64,000 bases of DNA from Acestrorhynchus altus (GCA_034509495.1 CM067506.1:17931328-17995327), one strand, 5' to 3'; counted from the stretch's first letter, positions 25,468 to 39,841 are shown. Made by a program: numbers and translations. Notes: generated from the letters alone by a model not told the origin.

Positions 25468-26474
25468 CAATGGGGAAAGTATTTGATGCACTGCCAGTTT
25501 TACCAAGTTTTCTCACCTACAAATAATGGAGAGGTCTGTAATTTTTTACTGTAATTATAATTCAACTGTGAGAGACAGAATCTAAAAAAAATCTGCTGTT
25601 GGCGCAATTATTAGAAAATAGAAGAAAAACAAGATGACTGTCATTCTACCTCTGTCTGGGGCTCTGTGCAAGATCTCACCTCATGGGTAATGATGATTCT
25701 GAAAAAGGTCAGGAATTAACCCAGTAGTACATGAGAGGACCTTGTCAATAGCCTGAAGACACTGTCATGGATTAAAATCTGCAGAGTACAAAGGTCCGCC
25801 TGCTCACGCCAGCACATGTCCAGGCCCATTTGAAGTGAACACCATGGAGGTTATGTGGTTAGATAGACCAAAATAGAACTTTTGGCATTAACTCCACTCG
25901 CCATGTTTGAGGGTAGAAGAAGGACGCCAAGAAAACTATGAAGCATGAGGGTGGAAACATCATACTTTAGGGGTGCATTTCTGCATAGGGGACAGGACAA
26001 CTGCACCATACTGAAGGAAGGATGGATGGGGCCATGTATTATGAGGTGTTGGACAACAACCTCCTTCCCTCAGTAAGAGTATTGAAGATGGGTCATAGCT
26101 GGGTCATGACAATGACCTGAAACACAGCCAGGGCAATGAACAAATGGCTTTGGAAGAAGCATTTCAAGGTCCTGGAGTGGCCGAGCCAGTCTTCAGACCT
26201 GAACCCAATACAAAATCTTACGAGGGAGCTGAAATTCAATGTTGGAGAAGGTGTGTATGGAGGAGTGGGCCATTTTCCCTGCTGCAGTAGGTACAAACTT
26301 GGTCTAGAACTAAGGAAATGTCTGACCTCTGTAAATGCAGACCCAATATAAAGATCTGCTTTTCTATTGTATCAAAAACATATTTCAATGTATTGTATGC
26401 AAATTAATTATATAAACATTCTTTGTAAGTGGGAAAATGTGCAAAATCAGTAGTGTATCAAATTTTCCCCACTG
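25468..26474 (+). mobile_element. Tc1/mariner element, 1 kb, decayed, both ends present
   Basis: The left end CAATGGGGAAAGTATTTGAT after TA (25,466-25,467) and the right end ATCAAATTTTCCCCACTG before TA (26,475-26,476) are inverted repeats. The plus-strand interior reads FKVLEWPSQSSDLNPIQNL (26,149-26,220), the C-terminal catalytic block of Tc1-like transposases (usual form SPDLNPIE; here the catalytic Glu is replaced by Gln). Frameshifts and stops break the rest, so it is inactive. Confidence 0.88.
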
Positions 26475-26476
26475 TA

Positions 26477-27186
26477 AATGCAACTACTGGCCAAAATCTT
26501 GGACATTGGAAACAAAATTGTCACCCACAATGATCCATTTGCATAATCTATCAAATTTAAACGCTTAACCCCTAGAACAGAAGTCTGTGTTAAAGTCTAC
26601 AAGCCAGGTATTCCAGACTTGAAAACTCAGGACTGGTGTAACTTACATTCATTATACACAATCATAATAAACATCTTACCATAGCAGTGACATCAACCTG
26701 CCCTCAGACATCAGTGTGTAATGTAGTATTTGTTTATTGAGGGAAGTAGAATATTTGTTTCACAGTTTGAGGATGATGGTATTCTGATGGCTATTGTAAG
26801 CATGGCATGAAGACAAATGTATAATTAACAGTTACATTTATTAGAGGGAAAAAGACAGGATTGGAATTGATATTGGCAGATATTCAAGGGTGTCGTATTG
26901 GTTTCTATATTTAACATGAAAAAGTGGTATCGTATCACCCTTAGTTTGTTTATAGGAAGAACTGGTGCTACATTTTACTTCAAATATTTATATGATAATC
27001 AACTGTAACATTCCGATTTCATTGACCCACCACTTCAGATCGATGCTTTTACACTACAGCTGCTTTCAGCCTTTACTAGATTGCTCATAGTTCACAATCC
27101 CACTCAATCCTGCTGATGAGTGTTTCCAGCTCAGCTGACCTGTCCTTGACTGGTGGTGTGGGTCTGAGAGATACAAGTATGTGCCA

Positions 27187-27217
<31 letters not shown>

Positions 27218-27315
27218 TTACAATAGTCTCTGATCCTGTTTGTGCCTTCACCTATCAGTCATCTCACACAGTTTTTCTCAGCTTGCTTAACTGCAGGGGG
27301 CACTTATGTAATAGA

Positions 27316-27346
<31 letters not shown>

Positions 27347-27604
27347 TTCAGGACTCTGCCTGTTGTCCCGCTCATGCACACATTCCAGTCTGTGATATTT
27401 TTCAGTGCCGTTTTTGGTCATTGCTCACATTTAGCTAAAAGCTCACTCCACACTCTGATTCTGAATATATTACCAGTCAAACAGAAACAACATACAAATA
27501 AAACATGCTTGAAATATAGCACTTTAAAGTTATGAAAATGTAATATATACAGTTTAACATTTTGAATTAAATGAATGTTCATATATTCATATGTTTTTTG
27601 ATGC
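26477..27604. other. Unassigned, with (GT)n and (CA)n microsatellites
   Basis: A GT array lies at 27,190-27,217 and a CA array at 27,316-27,344, about 100 bp apart and complementary in sense, so the strand could fold back. No gene or transposon is recognised. Confidence 0.6.
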
Positions 27605-27750
27605 AGTACTACAGGGATAGACAACCCTGGTCCAAGGGTCACACTTTCCTATACTTTACTGATTCCCCTGCTCTACTAGACCCACTAAACCTGGTAATTA
27701 ACAGGTGAGTTGAATCAGGTGTGTTTGAGCTGGAGGAGCACAAATGCAGT
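27605..27750. mobile_element. Fish MITE (AACCCTGGTCC type)
   Basis: GACAACCCTGGTCCAAGGGT, then GTTGAATCAGGTGTGTTTGA, are parts of a common short teleost DNA element related to the end fragments near 2,140 and 13,035. Confidence 0.55.
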
Positions 27751-29689
27751 AGGTACTACTGAGACAGGTTTCTTTAGCTCATATCAAAGCTCTTTTTGAT
27801 GCCCCATTAATCTATTTTTAAAGCCTTATTTTTGTTGTCATACAAAATCAATGTATCTCCACATTTTTTAGTTAAAGCAGTTTTCATTTTTATTTTACAT
27901 TTTTATTCATTTTATTTTTTAAAAATGATGGCATTATCTGTAAATTTAACCCAACCACTATTATTTTTATTTTACAGAACAAATACTGTAGAATGTCCAC
28001 AGTATATTTCTGTTTTCTTCAATGAAAATCAAATGTATGTAAAATGACAATGATTATCTGTAATTAAACATGTAGAAAACTATATGAAGGTTTATGTCCA
28101 TACTCACAATTTATGTTTTTTCTTTGTAATTTAAAGGTTAATTGCATTCGTTTAATATTTATGTGCACCAAGAACAAAAAATGTGGGGAAAAAAAGGTCA
28201 ACTGACTGGCAGAAGCAGCTTCCGTACAAAAAGCTTACATTTAAAATCAAATCTTGTGATTCAAATGCATTATTGTTGTGTTAGGAAAAATTGGTTTTCT
28301 CAAAGAATCTGAATTTGATTTTTTAGCTTAATTTTAAGGTTTTTGTTTGACAGCCATTGCTGTCAGTTTGTTTGTTGGTTTGTTTGTTTGTTTTTTATTC
28401 AGTGCATTTTTATTTATTTATTTTGAACTGGCTCGTTATGCTTGATCTAGATATTTTGTCCACCGTGTCACAATTTTGTGATGAAATGGCCAATAGAAAT
28501 GCCCAAAATTACTGGAAATAAAATATTGTATATCGGCTTCATATATATGAACATATAAGAAGTTTTCTTTGTATTTGAAGAATATTTAAGCAGGGAAAAA
28601 GCAATCATGAGTTCAAAGGGTTCTTTGAGTCTACAGTGAATCATTGCATATTCTAAAGAACTTTTTACTTTTTTAGGCAGTAGGTGTTGTTTTTAGATAA
28701 TGTGGAGGATTCTTTACATTTCATCCTCACAAATCATGAATTCCAGATGAGAGGGCTTTTTTGTAGACCAACAGTGAACACATTTTTAATTTACATTTTA
28801 TTTTTCTATCAACCATTAGGGACTTACTTGTTGTCGTACATGTGATAAAAAAATATTTTATTTACCTTTCTGAAACTTTTTCTGAAATGGTAAAAAGATA
28901 AAAATCAAGTACTTATATAGCTTATCATCCCTTTTATAATTGAATGCATTGCTGTTGAGTTTAAATGAACGTTAACAAAGAAAGCATTAGGAGAGAGAGC
29001 ATGTACGAGAGGAGGGTTTAAAGGGGGTCTAATGGCAGATCCCTCTTGTGCACTAGACAAGAACATTTTCTCCTGATGGATTATCTCGGTGAATTTGGAC
29101 AGCGGTGGTATAATCATCTAGTCCATCAGGACTTCAAAGACCCTCGGACCAGTTAGCCTAAGACACAGGCACACACTCAGCATCCTTGAAAGCATGGCTG
29201 CTTTTGTGTTGGTGCTTAGTGGATGGGGGGCCCAGCCAGACTAGTCTTGTGAGCTGAAAAAGCACTTCTATTAACTCCACAATAGCAACACTTCACAATG
29301 GGCTTCTCAGAGCTAATCTTCTATGGCCAACCACTCTGTGCACTGCCCACTGCTTCCACTCTGTCACACTGGAGCAAGTCATACAGGAAAACCATCACTA
29401 TAAGTAAGTGTATAATCCTATTTAGTGTCCGAGTGCAGCCATACCAAGACCTAGTTCTCAAGAACAGCCAAAGTAATTAAAGTGCCTTTCTCGCCCTGTT
29501 TGAACAAGCTGATTCTCATTAACATGCCTGATATTTACATTTCCTTTGAAGTCAGCTGATGGAATAATTATGATCTTGCTGGCTTACACTCAAAATCATG
29601 TTCGGTTTCAAACAATCCACAAATCATTTCCACAAACCACTGCTGAACACTGAGATTAAATGACCCTGCATAGATGAAAGCTAACAGTT
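27751..29689. other. Unassigned AT-rich sequence
   Basis: A GTTT/TGTT-rich run lies at 28,365-28,395. No exon or transposon is recognised. Confidence 0.55.
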
Positions 29690-30030
29690 ACATGCTGTTT
29701 TCTCACACAGTGTTCAAATTCCATAATAAAAGTCCTGATAGAGAATAATAACAAAAATAATAAAGGACATTTGGGTTGTTTTTCATTTTATTTGGACTTC
29801 TGTTGAGTATTTTGAACTTATCATTATGAATATCCTTATCAATCCAATCATTACAAATAACTAATCAAAATATTAGAAATCTCAGCTCAGAAACACTTCA
29901 ACAGGATTTCTAAGTTGTTTTTTATTCCTCATATGCAAAGAAAACATAACCATAGTCAAATTCATACACATATCTCAAATTAAGACAAATTGAAATAGCC
30001 TAAGATCTCCTGAAAATAATAATAATAATA
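29690..30030 (-). repeat. Family X, copy 2 (partial)
   Basis: This matches the middle of the 15,105 copy in the same orientation: CACAGTGTTCAAATTCC.TAATAAAAGTC, TTATTTGGACTTCTGTTGAG, and ATCTCCTGAAAATAATAA, where it runs into a short AAT array (30,012-30,030) and stops. The TTAACCTTTAGAA end is missing. Confidence 0.7.
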
Positions 30031-31609
30031 ATATCTCAAATTACCCAACATACCAAACATTAAGACACAAGTAGTAATATGAAGTCTAATCTATCTCACA
30101 CATTGAGTGACCATCCAATAAGATGTCATAGTTTAATGTTAAGGATAGAATAATCTAAAATATCATCTAATCTACAGTCACAACTCAACAGCTGAGTAAA
30201 ATACAGTTCATTCATTTTTACACTTCCAATGACAGACACTTTGATTAGTAGTAAAGAGTCTGTATAGTATGTATGTTGATTTAGAGCAGGGGGAGGTTTG
30301 TACTTATCAGCTTTGTCAGATGCTGTTAGTTGTTTTAACGGACTTCTTCATGTGCTGTTAATTAACCCATCATCTCAGGTATTACTGTAACAGGCAGTAA
30401 ACTAGTGGCTGAACTAGACAAAAAAAACTTGTCAAAAAATAAATTGATGGGTCAGTTTGGACAGAAAAAATACCCCACAGTCCACAGTAAACCAACACTG
30501 TATTCATAACAAGAAATATAGTCCAGCTTCATTACTATTGAAATGTGATACAGAAAGACTGATTGGATTCTGCTGCTGATTCTCATGTCTTATAAGAAAG
30601 ATGTTATAAATTCTGAATTTTCATTATAAGAAGGAGTTTGTGTAATTTAGTTTTTATTACCTCTATCACAGTGGGGAAAACTGTGTTCTTTGCTGTGATA
30701 TATTTATGCAGCTCCTAATAACTGAACTGCAGGCAAGTAATCATGTAAGCAGCTACTCCAGACCTTTATATGCACAGCTTTACTCCATTAACCCTTTAAT
30801 GCTAAGGGAAAATGCTATATTTGATATATCTATGTGCCCTTCTCCCTTAAAAATATGGTTTCTCAATGTCGTCCTTGTTTTGACTTCAATGTGTTATGAA
30901 CATTAGCTCCATCCAAATCATGCATTTGGAATATAAAGATTATATTTGCATTCTGAGCAGTCACAAGAACATATGGAGACATTTCAGTTTTCTTGATAAA
31001 GAGTCTAAAATGCATACAAATTACAAACACCTCACATAATGTTAAGTAGTTGTCACAGTGTGAGACTATGTGCATAGTTCATATTTTAATAAAAATATCA
31101 AATAGATACTCAGTTTCAATGGGATGAATTGTATAGGGATTTTTGTCACCCTCAATACACAATAAGCATTCTGTGTTGTAAATTCTGTTCTGAATAGGTG
31201 CACATGCTCAAAAACCATTGTGGTCCATCCACCCATAAAGGAAGCATTGTATCAGAATGATACACTGAAAACACTGATTTTACATGCATATACATTTGCC
31301 ATAAATTAAAAGTTACAAGGCCAAAGTCCATCAATGTATTTTTGATGTTAGGTATGATGGGATTAGGACTAACTCTGTCTGGCCTCTTTCTCAACATGTC
31401 TGTAATACACCAGGGGTTATTGTACATCATGGCCACTGTTTTATTTTTTATTTTTTTTACTTTCTTGTCAAACCTAGACGCATCTGAAATAAAGAAGTTT
31501 TGTCATCTGAATTGGTTTTCTTTGTCTTCATATCCACACCGGTCACCAGCCCATACATAGACATTATAAATCAACTAAAAAGATGGGGCACTCTATGAGA
31601 ACTGACTTA
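30031..31609. other. Unassigned non-coding sequence
   Basis: Nothing recognised. Small frames on both strands show no coding character. Confidence 0.55.
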
Positions 31610-31985
31610 CTTAACCTTTAGAAACCTAGGCTAAATTTGTGGGATGTTTAATTTACTTTTATTCACCAAACATTTTAAAAAGTCTTTAAAGTCACACATA
31701 TTAGGAGATCCTAGGCTATCCAAATTCATCTTCTACAAAATGGGCATATTTGTATGAATTTGACCATGTGTTGATAAAAATGCAAGTGCATATATTTTGT
31801 TTTTACTAATAAAGACTGAAACACACTTTATATCTTAGAAATCATGTTGGAAATCAATCATCCAGAGTGTTTTTGAACTGAAAATGCAATAATTTCAAAG
31901 AGCTATTGGTAATCATATTTATAATAATGAGTTCTTCAAAATACTTAACAGTAGTCCAAAATAACCCCATAACCTGAATATACTT
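31610..31985 (+). repeat. Family X, copy 3 (partial)
   Basis: It starts at the family end TTAACCTTTAGAAACCTAGG and continues through TTGTGGGATGT and TTACTTTTATTCACCAAA in the opposite orientation to copies 1 and 2. The GC-richer CTGCATGCAG end is missing. Confidence 0.7.
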
Positions 31986-32099
31986 TATTACTATAGTTAT
32001 AAAATATTTTTCTTCATGAATACTGCTGTCTTTAATACTATATACTGTTTTATATTTATTAATCTCTCATCACACATGACAAACTGACTTTACTCTTTA

Positions 32100-32125
32100 C
32101 TTCTCTCTCTTTCCCTCTCTCTCTC

Positions 32126-32179
<54 letters not shown>

Positions 32180-32191
32180 CTCTCTCTCTCA
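32100..32191. repeat. (CT)n microsatellite
   Basis: A long pyrimidine run dominated by CT, with small T interruptions. It is a mirror-repeat homopurine/homopyrimidine tract able in principle to form triplex DNA. Confidence 0.9.
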
Positions 32192-32394
32192 GATGTTTTC
32201 TTTACTCATCTTTCTCCCCCTTCTCATTTTCTTCCACTCTTTCTCTTTCCCTGCTGACTGAGCTGTCCTGAGCATTGAGGTAGCTCAGATTTCCTGTTCC
32301 ATTTGGAGGAGGTTCATAGACTCTGCTGCTCACCCTCTTTAGGGGCAGGTTTTTCTTTCAGAGACTGAAGAAACTGAAGGTGAGTGAGGTTATA

Positions 32395-33655
32395 GAATTC
32401 AAGGAGACTATATTGTCATTCACATCACATGTGGTACATGAGGTGGAACACGATTATGTACTCAAGGTCCCAGTTACACAAAAAAGCAATATGTATAAAG
32501 TTAGAAATAGGAATAAACAGTATACAAAGATATAGAAAGGAGAGACAATAACAATAAATATAAATAAGGTGCAGTAAACAGCAACATGAACAAGAGTTAG
32601 AGTTGTGAGCAGATGGATATGAATATAGTAGTTTATGAGAAAGAGGGAAGAAAAAAAAAAACAGCAGCATAGATAAAGTGTGAAGTGTCCAATTAAAGTG
32701 TCAGCAGTGGTTTGTCTTGTTAAGAGTTTAAGCGTCTTACAGCTTCAGGGAGGAAGCTATTCCTCAGTTTAGTTACTCTTAATGCTCCGTAACCTCCTGC
32801 CTGAGGGGAGCAGGAGAAAAAGGTGTGTCTGCTTGGTGAGTGGGGTCCTTCAAAATCAAAAAGAGAATCAAAATAAAAAATACCATGCATGCCCGTTCAT
32901 GCATGCCACATGATGCAAGTGGCCCTTTCTGCATCTAGAGGTACAAATGTCTGTGGTGGTGGGGACTCAAACAGTCCTCTGTGCAGCCTTCACCACCCTC
33001 TGCAGAGCTTTCCTTTCTGCAGCAGAGCAGCTTCGGTGCCCCACATTGATGTTGGAGCACAGAACACTCTCCACTCTACATTTGTATAAGGAGGTGAGGA
33101 CTGAGCTCCTGGGTCTTGCACAACTCAACCGTCTTCCTAATCAGATTGGAAATGTTGTTGCCCCTGGTGAGGTTGTTACTCAGGTGCACACCCAAGTACC
33201 TGTAACTGGAGACCACTTCCACTTCCTCTGATGTGCAGAGAGGGGTGATTGTGTCTGCCTTTACTGAAGTCCACAATAATCTCCTTCATCTTCTTCACAT
33301 TGATGCAGACATTCTTCCTCCTGCACCAAGTCTCCAGGTTTTCCACTTCCTGCCTGTTTGTGATGCATCCAACCACTGTTGTCTGCAAACTACAATATGA
33401 CAGCCTAGATGGGAAGGTCAGCAGTCATAATGGGTTCCTCATAGCGGGTATAGAACCTGTTGAGAGCATCAGGCAGCAATAGGTCCCTAGGCCATTATGC
33501 ATCCCTGGTCTTATAGCCCGTGTTGCACTTATTGCCCTTCCACATGCTCCTTGGATCCCGGAGGAGAAATTTCCCTAGATCATCTGTGCATATGTGACTT
33601 AGGCCCTCTTAATACCAGCAGTCAGCTCTCCTCTTACCCTCCTGTGTTCCTGTGA
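32395..33655 (-). mobile_element. Rex/CR1-like LINE, internally deleted
   Basis: Read on the minus strand from 33,655: AGIKRA and VTYAQMI (linker before the RT), then RFYTRYEEPI near 33,440, then directly TTVVGCITNRQEVENLETWC near 33,370, KEIIVDFSKG, SSYRYLGVHLSNNLT, and finally GGYGALRVTKLRNSFLPEAV near 32,790, followed by a non-coding tail to about 32,395. The order fits a jockey/CR1-group reverse transcriptase, but the palm domain between FYTRYEEPI and the TTVV block is missing. Frameshifts and stops are frequent. The 3' tail shares CAAGGTCCCAGTTA with the fragment at 39,640. Confidence 0.8.
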
Positions 33656-33939
33656 ATCACCAGACAGTGAGTTTCAGCTGGGGGCATTTGCTCACAGACG
33701 TTCTGATGTAAACCGTGTACTAGAATCAACACAGCTCTCAGAATTGTATCCCTCATGGAGAACTTAATCACGCTCTAGCTTCTGGTAATTGGTTTTATCA
33801 GTCCGATGGTAAGCAAATGATTGTTTTTCAAGCTAAACACTAGTAACAACCTCTGTATATGGCAGCAGCCTCCAGAGTAAGACAAAGACATTAAATTGAA
33901 AAACATGCACACTCCATTTTTAAAATATTAAAAGTGTTG

Positions 33940-34140
33940 TTGTGTAGTGGATAACAATGCCCCTTCCTCATGGAAGTTTAAATAGAGTTTGAAAGTTCAA
34001 TTTATCAGTTGGGCAAACACAACATGCCACATCAACATCATTGGGCAAGACTCCATTAACTACATTCATCTATTTATGTAAAATGATTCGAAATGTAGGT
34101 CACTCTGGATAATGAGGTACATGTCAATGTAAAAATGATG
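33940..34140 (+). mobile_element. tRNA-derived SINE with an L2-like tail
   Basis: TGTAGTGGATAACA looks like the A-box region of a tRNA-derived SINE and CATTGGGCAAGACTCC is a common SINE body phrase. The end AGGTCACTCTGGATAATGAG resembles the L2 tail (GTAAGTCGCTCTGGATAAGG) of the LINEs at 10,530 and 49,330, which would explain how it was copied. The copy is diverged. Confidence 0.6.
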
Positions 34141-35692
<1,552 letters not shown>

Positions 35693-36008
35693 ACAAACAC
35701 AGGCCTGGAGCAGCAGTCAGAGGACAAAGGGTTCAGTCTTTTCTGAGAGGACATACAGTACACTGCAGTACCATACAGTATGTCTGACAATGTGTTTATG
35801 CTGTTGTGCACTCCACTGATTTTAATGATTTTTGAAATATGCAAATGATGCCCTCGCCTTCAGGCCTGCTGCGTTGCTCTGAAGCTGAGCATCTAGTCCA
35901 GTCACATGACATCAGTTTAAGCAAATTTGAACTGAGAGGCCTTGTTTTCAGCTGTTAAAGTTGATGTTGATAGATGATGGAGTGGAAAACAGCGTTTATA
36001 TAGTGAAG

Positions 36009-36453
36009 TATACTATATGGACAAAATAATTTTTTTATAAAGAGTGTTTAATGTCCAGTAAACAAAGAACATTGCTGTGAGGATTTGATTGCAGTGACAA
36101 GAACATTAGTGAGCTTGGTAAAATGGACTATCACCACCCCAATCCATTACATTCTCAACTCTCCAGCTCATAGCATATGTATGGGATGGAGCACAATTAT
36201 CCCAGGAAACACAGTTCCACTGCTCCACTGCTGGGGGATTTATACCCCTCTAGCCCACATCTAGTATTAGACACTGTGCCAATAGTTTCATGTTTCTCTG
36301 CTACAGAGATTGCTATTCTATTGGCACTATTTCTCTACAGGGAATAGACAAGCCATTTTTGTGCATTTACATATCTGTGGAGGAATAGGTGCAACTTATT
36401 TTACCTTAATGCATTCGTTAGACTATACAAGCATTTGGACATACAATTTAGTG
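36009..36453. mobile_element. Tc1/mariner-type MITE
   Basis: The left end ACTATATGGACAAAATAA and the right end GCATTTGGACATACAATT are imperfect inverted repeats of the same family as at 6,803 and 59,930. Interior phrases shared with 6,803 are ACAGTTCCACTGCTC, TTTCATGTTTCTCTGCTACA and TGCATTTACATATCTGTG. It has no coding capacity. Confidence 0.75.
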
Positions 36454-36947
36454 TTTCTTCAGACAAGCACTCAAGTGTGACTGATCCTAGGTGTCAACAC
36501 TGCTTTATAAGCTCATTAATAATAGCAAAAGAATATAATGGGTCCACATTTTGTGAGCATTATAAATCAAGTTACATTTAAATTGATGGCTAGTTGAATA
36601 AGAGATTTTACATTTAGGCTTTAACCTGCCCTTTGGGATTTCCCTAATGGCTATGTTTAGCATTATTCAGCTCTTTGGATATTACATGCCCTTCATAAAT
36701 GATGTGACATTTTTGTTGCCCTTTTGAGTCCCCCTACTGAGACCCCTACAGCTTTTCTCACACTATTACTCAAGCCATAGAGGAGCCATGCTGCACCATC
36801 AAACATATTCCTATTACAGATAAGGTCACGCCTTAACATATCCACAACTATAAACAATATACCCATCAACGCCACAGTGAACCTGTCATTCATAATATGT
36901 CATGCATGCTATTTATGTATTTTTATTTTTTTGCTTTTTTCCCCCAG

Positions 36948-37031
36948 ACATTGATTTAAAAGATGTTGCTCTCCTCCCCAGAGGATCCACCTCATTACAG
37001 TTGTACATTAGAACTAAGACTACAGCTTCCA
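36948..37031 (+). CDS. Candidate internal exon, 84 bases, phase 1-1
   Basis: A long pyrimidine tract ending TTTTTTCCCCCAG (36,947) is a strong splice acceptor. The next 84 bases are open in the frame reading DLKDVALLPRGSTSLQLY and end at A|GTAAGAT, a good donor. Introns at both sides would be phase 1, so the exon could be skipped without a frame change. I do not recognise the protein and see no neighbouring exon, so this rests on splice signals alone and may be a chance arrangement. Confidence 0.25.
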
Positions 37032-37199
37032 GTAAGATATCAGTCACCCTGAACTCCAGAACAAATATTCACAGATACACGCCTTCTCCAATACATATGA
37101 AACCATCCACCACCTTTTATGAACTGCCAGCATTGCATCGTTACCTCAAGAACGGTCCACGTCCCCACCTCAGATACAATTACTAACAGACATCTGTGT

Positions 37200-37300
37200 G
37201 AGCCGGCATCATAATGGGTGTAATGTAATGAGCGCCCACCCAGGGAGAGCATGGCCAATTTTGCTGTTTCAGACTCTGGCTGCTGATGGCAGCAGATGAG
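37200..37300 (-). mobile_element. SINE fragment
   Basis: GAGAGCATGGCCAATTTTGC and CAGACTCTGGCTGCTGATGG match the body of the tRNA-derived SINE at 25,085. The tRNA-like head is missing. Confidence 0.65.
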
Positions 37301-39639
37301 AAATAATGAGGGAATAACACATACCTGTGCATGGAACAGCTGAGGAGTCAAATGAGCAATGTGTGAAAATGACTGAAATGAAGATTAAGCAGATCAAGCC
37401 AGCTCCGAGTGACTCAGGTTACACACTTATTTTTGTGGTCTGAAGGTAATGTTTAGCCTATATGTGAACACTCCCACTGATGTGTACTGGCTTTCCATCT
37501 TCCAGAGTGGTGTTGCTGATACAGTGGAGAGATCTACTGCCACAGTGGCAATTGGTGATAAGTCTTGGAAGAAAGTAGTGGAAAAATCAATAAACCATTT
37601 TTCAAAGACCAATGGCATATTGATATGTGAAAACATTACATTGACAAGAAATGACTTAAAATACGGAGTTAATATATTTTCTCTGCTTTTATTCACATAG
37701 CAGTCAAGGCTTATGGGAATAGTGTACAACATTGCCTACACCAGTGTATGCTCTGTGATTTGATTGCATTGCACTGTCACAGAACTGTAAGATGAATTAA
37801 TGAACATATACAGATGCTGCTGCTGCAACACGGGAGTTTTCATGTACTCCCTCATTGTTATTTACCCCAGTAGCACACTTCTGTGTCACCTGGTGCCCTG
37901 ACTCTAATGAACAACATGACAGTGCAGGAATTGAAGGAACAGTTTGTTGGTATATTGGCAGGAAACTTTTATATTCATGGGGGTATATTATTGAAAAGGT
38001 GAAAAGCAAATGCACACTGCATAAGAGGGCCATTAGACATTAATGGTCTTAGAGGTGAATGGCTCAATCAAAGACTGTGAGAGAAAGAGGAGTCTCTGTA
38101 GCTCTCATTTACCATTCAGTAATGGTCTTTGTGCGATGGAGTGTGTGGTGTCTCTGCCCTGAACCATTTACATTCAAACGTGTCATATTTCACAGATGAC
38201 TTAATGCCTTTGGCAGTGACTCAGGTTTATCTGAGCAGGAGGCAGATTGTGTTACAGTGATCATTATTTTCTATGCCACAGGTGTCAGAAAAGAGAGCAT
38301 CTGCAGAAAATATGGGGTAATCTCATCTTGCACATATTTGTCTTGTCTTCAAAGGTTGCCGGGCACACAAATGGAACATGAGATGAGTATGAAAAAGTCC
38401 ATCCGAAGGGGAATTCCACAGATTTTTCTAATTTTCCACACAATTCAGAAAAGTCACTTTCAACTGGATTACAACAACAACCTCCAACAAAGAATCTGAC
38501 TCACTTTTATTGGTTTGCTGTAAAATTGTGTTTGCTCTGTTATATCAAACATATTGGGACAGAATTCTTCACCGTGGTGGTGAAGGGAAACAGACATCTG
38601 AGGAGATCAATGCTGCCATAGACTTTATTAAACAGTTACTGAACAGAACAATTACAAATACTATAGACTGAGACATTTACCATAGTTTAAGTAAATTTAG
38701 TTTTGGCTCTGAAACATATTTTTGGAGAAGTGCACACATAGCAGTAGAATGCAAAATAGATCCAAATACATTTTGTTCATATTTACCACTTTTTAACACT
38801 ATTGATGGTCAGTTTTAGTAGAAAATAAAAGGGCTAGCATGCTACACTTTTTTCAGAGTATATTAAAATCAAGTTTGGGAAAGAGAAGGATATAGTGAGA
38901 GTAAAATTTTGTCCCTTTTCAAAACACCACTTGATGGTAATCAGAATATATTACATATGCTGTTTGAATTCTTTATTTCCATATTTTAAATGGATTTGAC
39001 CCACCATCTGTTATGCTTACTTACAGATTCTGATTGTAGTCTTAATCTCAACATTGTGAGAAAAGAAAGTTCTAACATGTGTAAATGTGCTTGAATGTAC
39101 AAATAAATGAATAACTAGGGGGATTTTGGTGTAGTTTGGCTTCTGTAGTACTTGTATGACAGTTGTCTACAAGTTTTGTTTGCAATTTTTTTCTCAGCAG
39201 TCTCTCAGGAGATGCTGGGTTTCTCACTTCTTGCCACAGTCAATTTACATACAATTAACTGATTGGTGATTGACACATATAAAACAAATTATAATATTGA
39301 AATGTGTTTATTATTATGAAATTCTCTAAAGTAATACTCTAATGTTTATTTTGTGTGATGATCTTGCTTTTTTGAATGGATAATCATGTCATGAAAAATG
39401 TGTGAAAATAGTGATACTAGTGGAAGTGACATAACTTGCTATAGGTGGTGAGAAAAAGTGCAGATACATGTTTTAGATATTTTTTAATAAATATTTTGGC
39501 CAAGGTTCCTATACCACTGTAGAAAAATCTGAATCTGTAAGTTTCTCTACAATAAATATTTCACATCAAATAATTCTGAATGAATTTCTTTCCCAAAGAC
39601 CAAATTAAGGAGTGAACATTGAAGAAGTAAAATTTTACT
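37301..39639. other. Unassigned, with one coding-like open frame
   Basis: A plus-strand frame at 37,449-37,700 (83 codons, LYVNTPTDVYWLSIFQSG) has protein-like composition in its first half, but no domain is recognised, and the minus strand is also open across it. The rest (37,740-39,639) is AT-rich and shows nothing. Confidence 0.4.
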
Positions 39640-39778
39640 TTCAGTTCTTTTGCTTCACATATGTTACATGAGCTAGAACAAAATTCAAGGTCCCAGTTAT
39701 ACCCAAAAAATAAATGCATATTATACCCAAAAATGTGTATAAAAATAGAAAAATAAATAAACAAAATAAACCTTTGTA

Positions 39779-39780
<2 letters not shown>
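39640..39780 (-). mobile_element. LINE 3' tail fragment
   Basis: TTACATGAGCTAGAACA and CAAGGTCCCAGTTA are shared with the tail of the LINE at 32,395. The fragment ends against the TA array at 39,782. Confidence 0.6.

Positions 39781-39781
<1 letters not shown>

Positions 39782-39841
<60 letters not shown>
39782..39841. repeat. (TA)n microsatellite
   Basis: A pure TA array of about 30 units sits between a LINE tail and a MITE. Confidence 0.96.
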
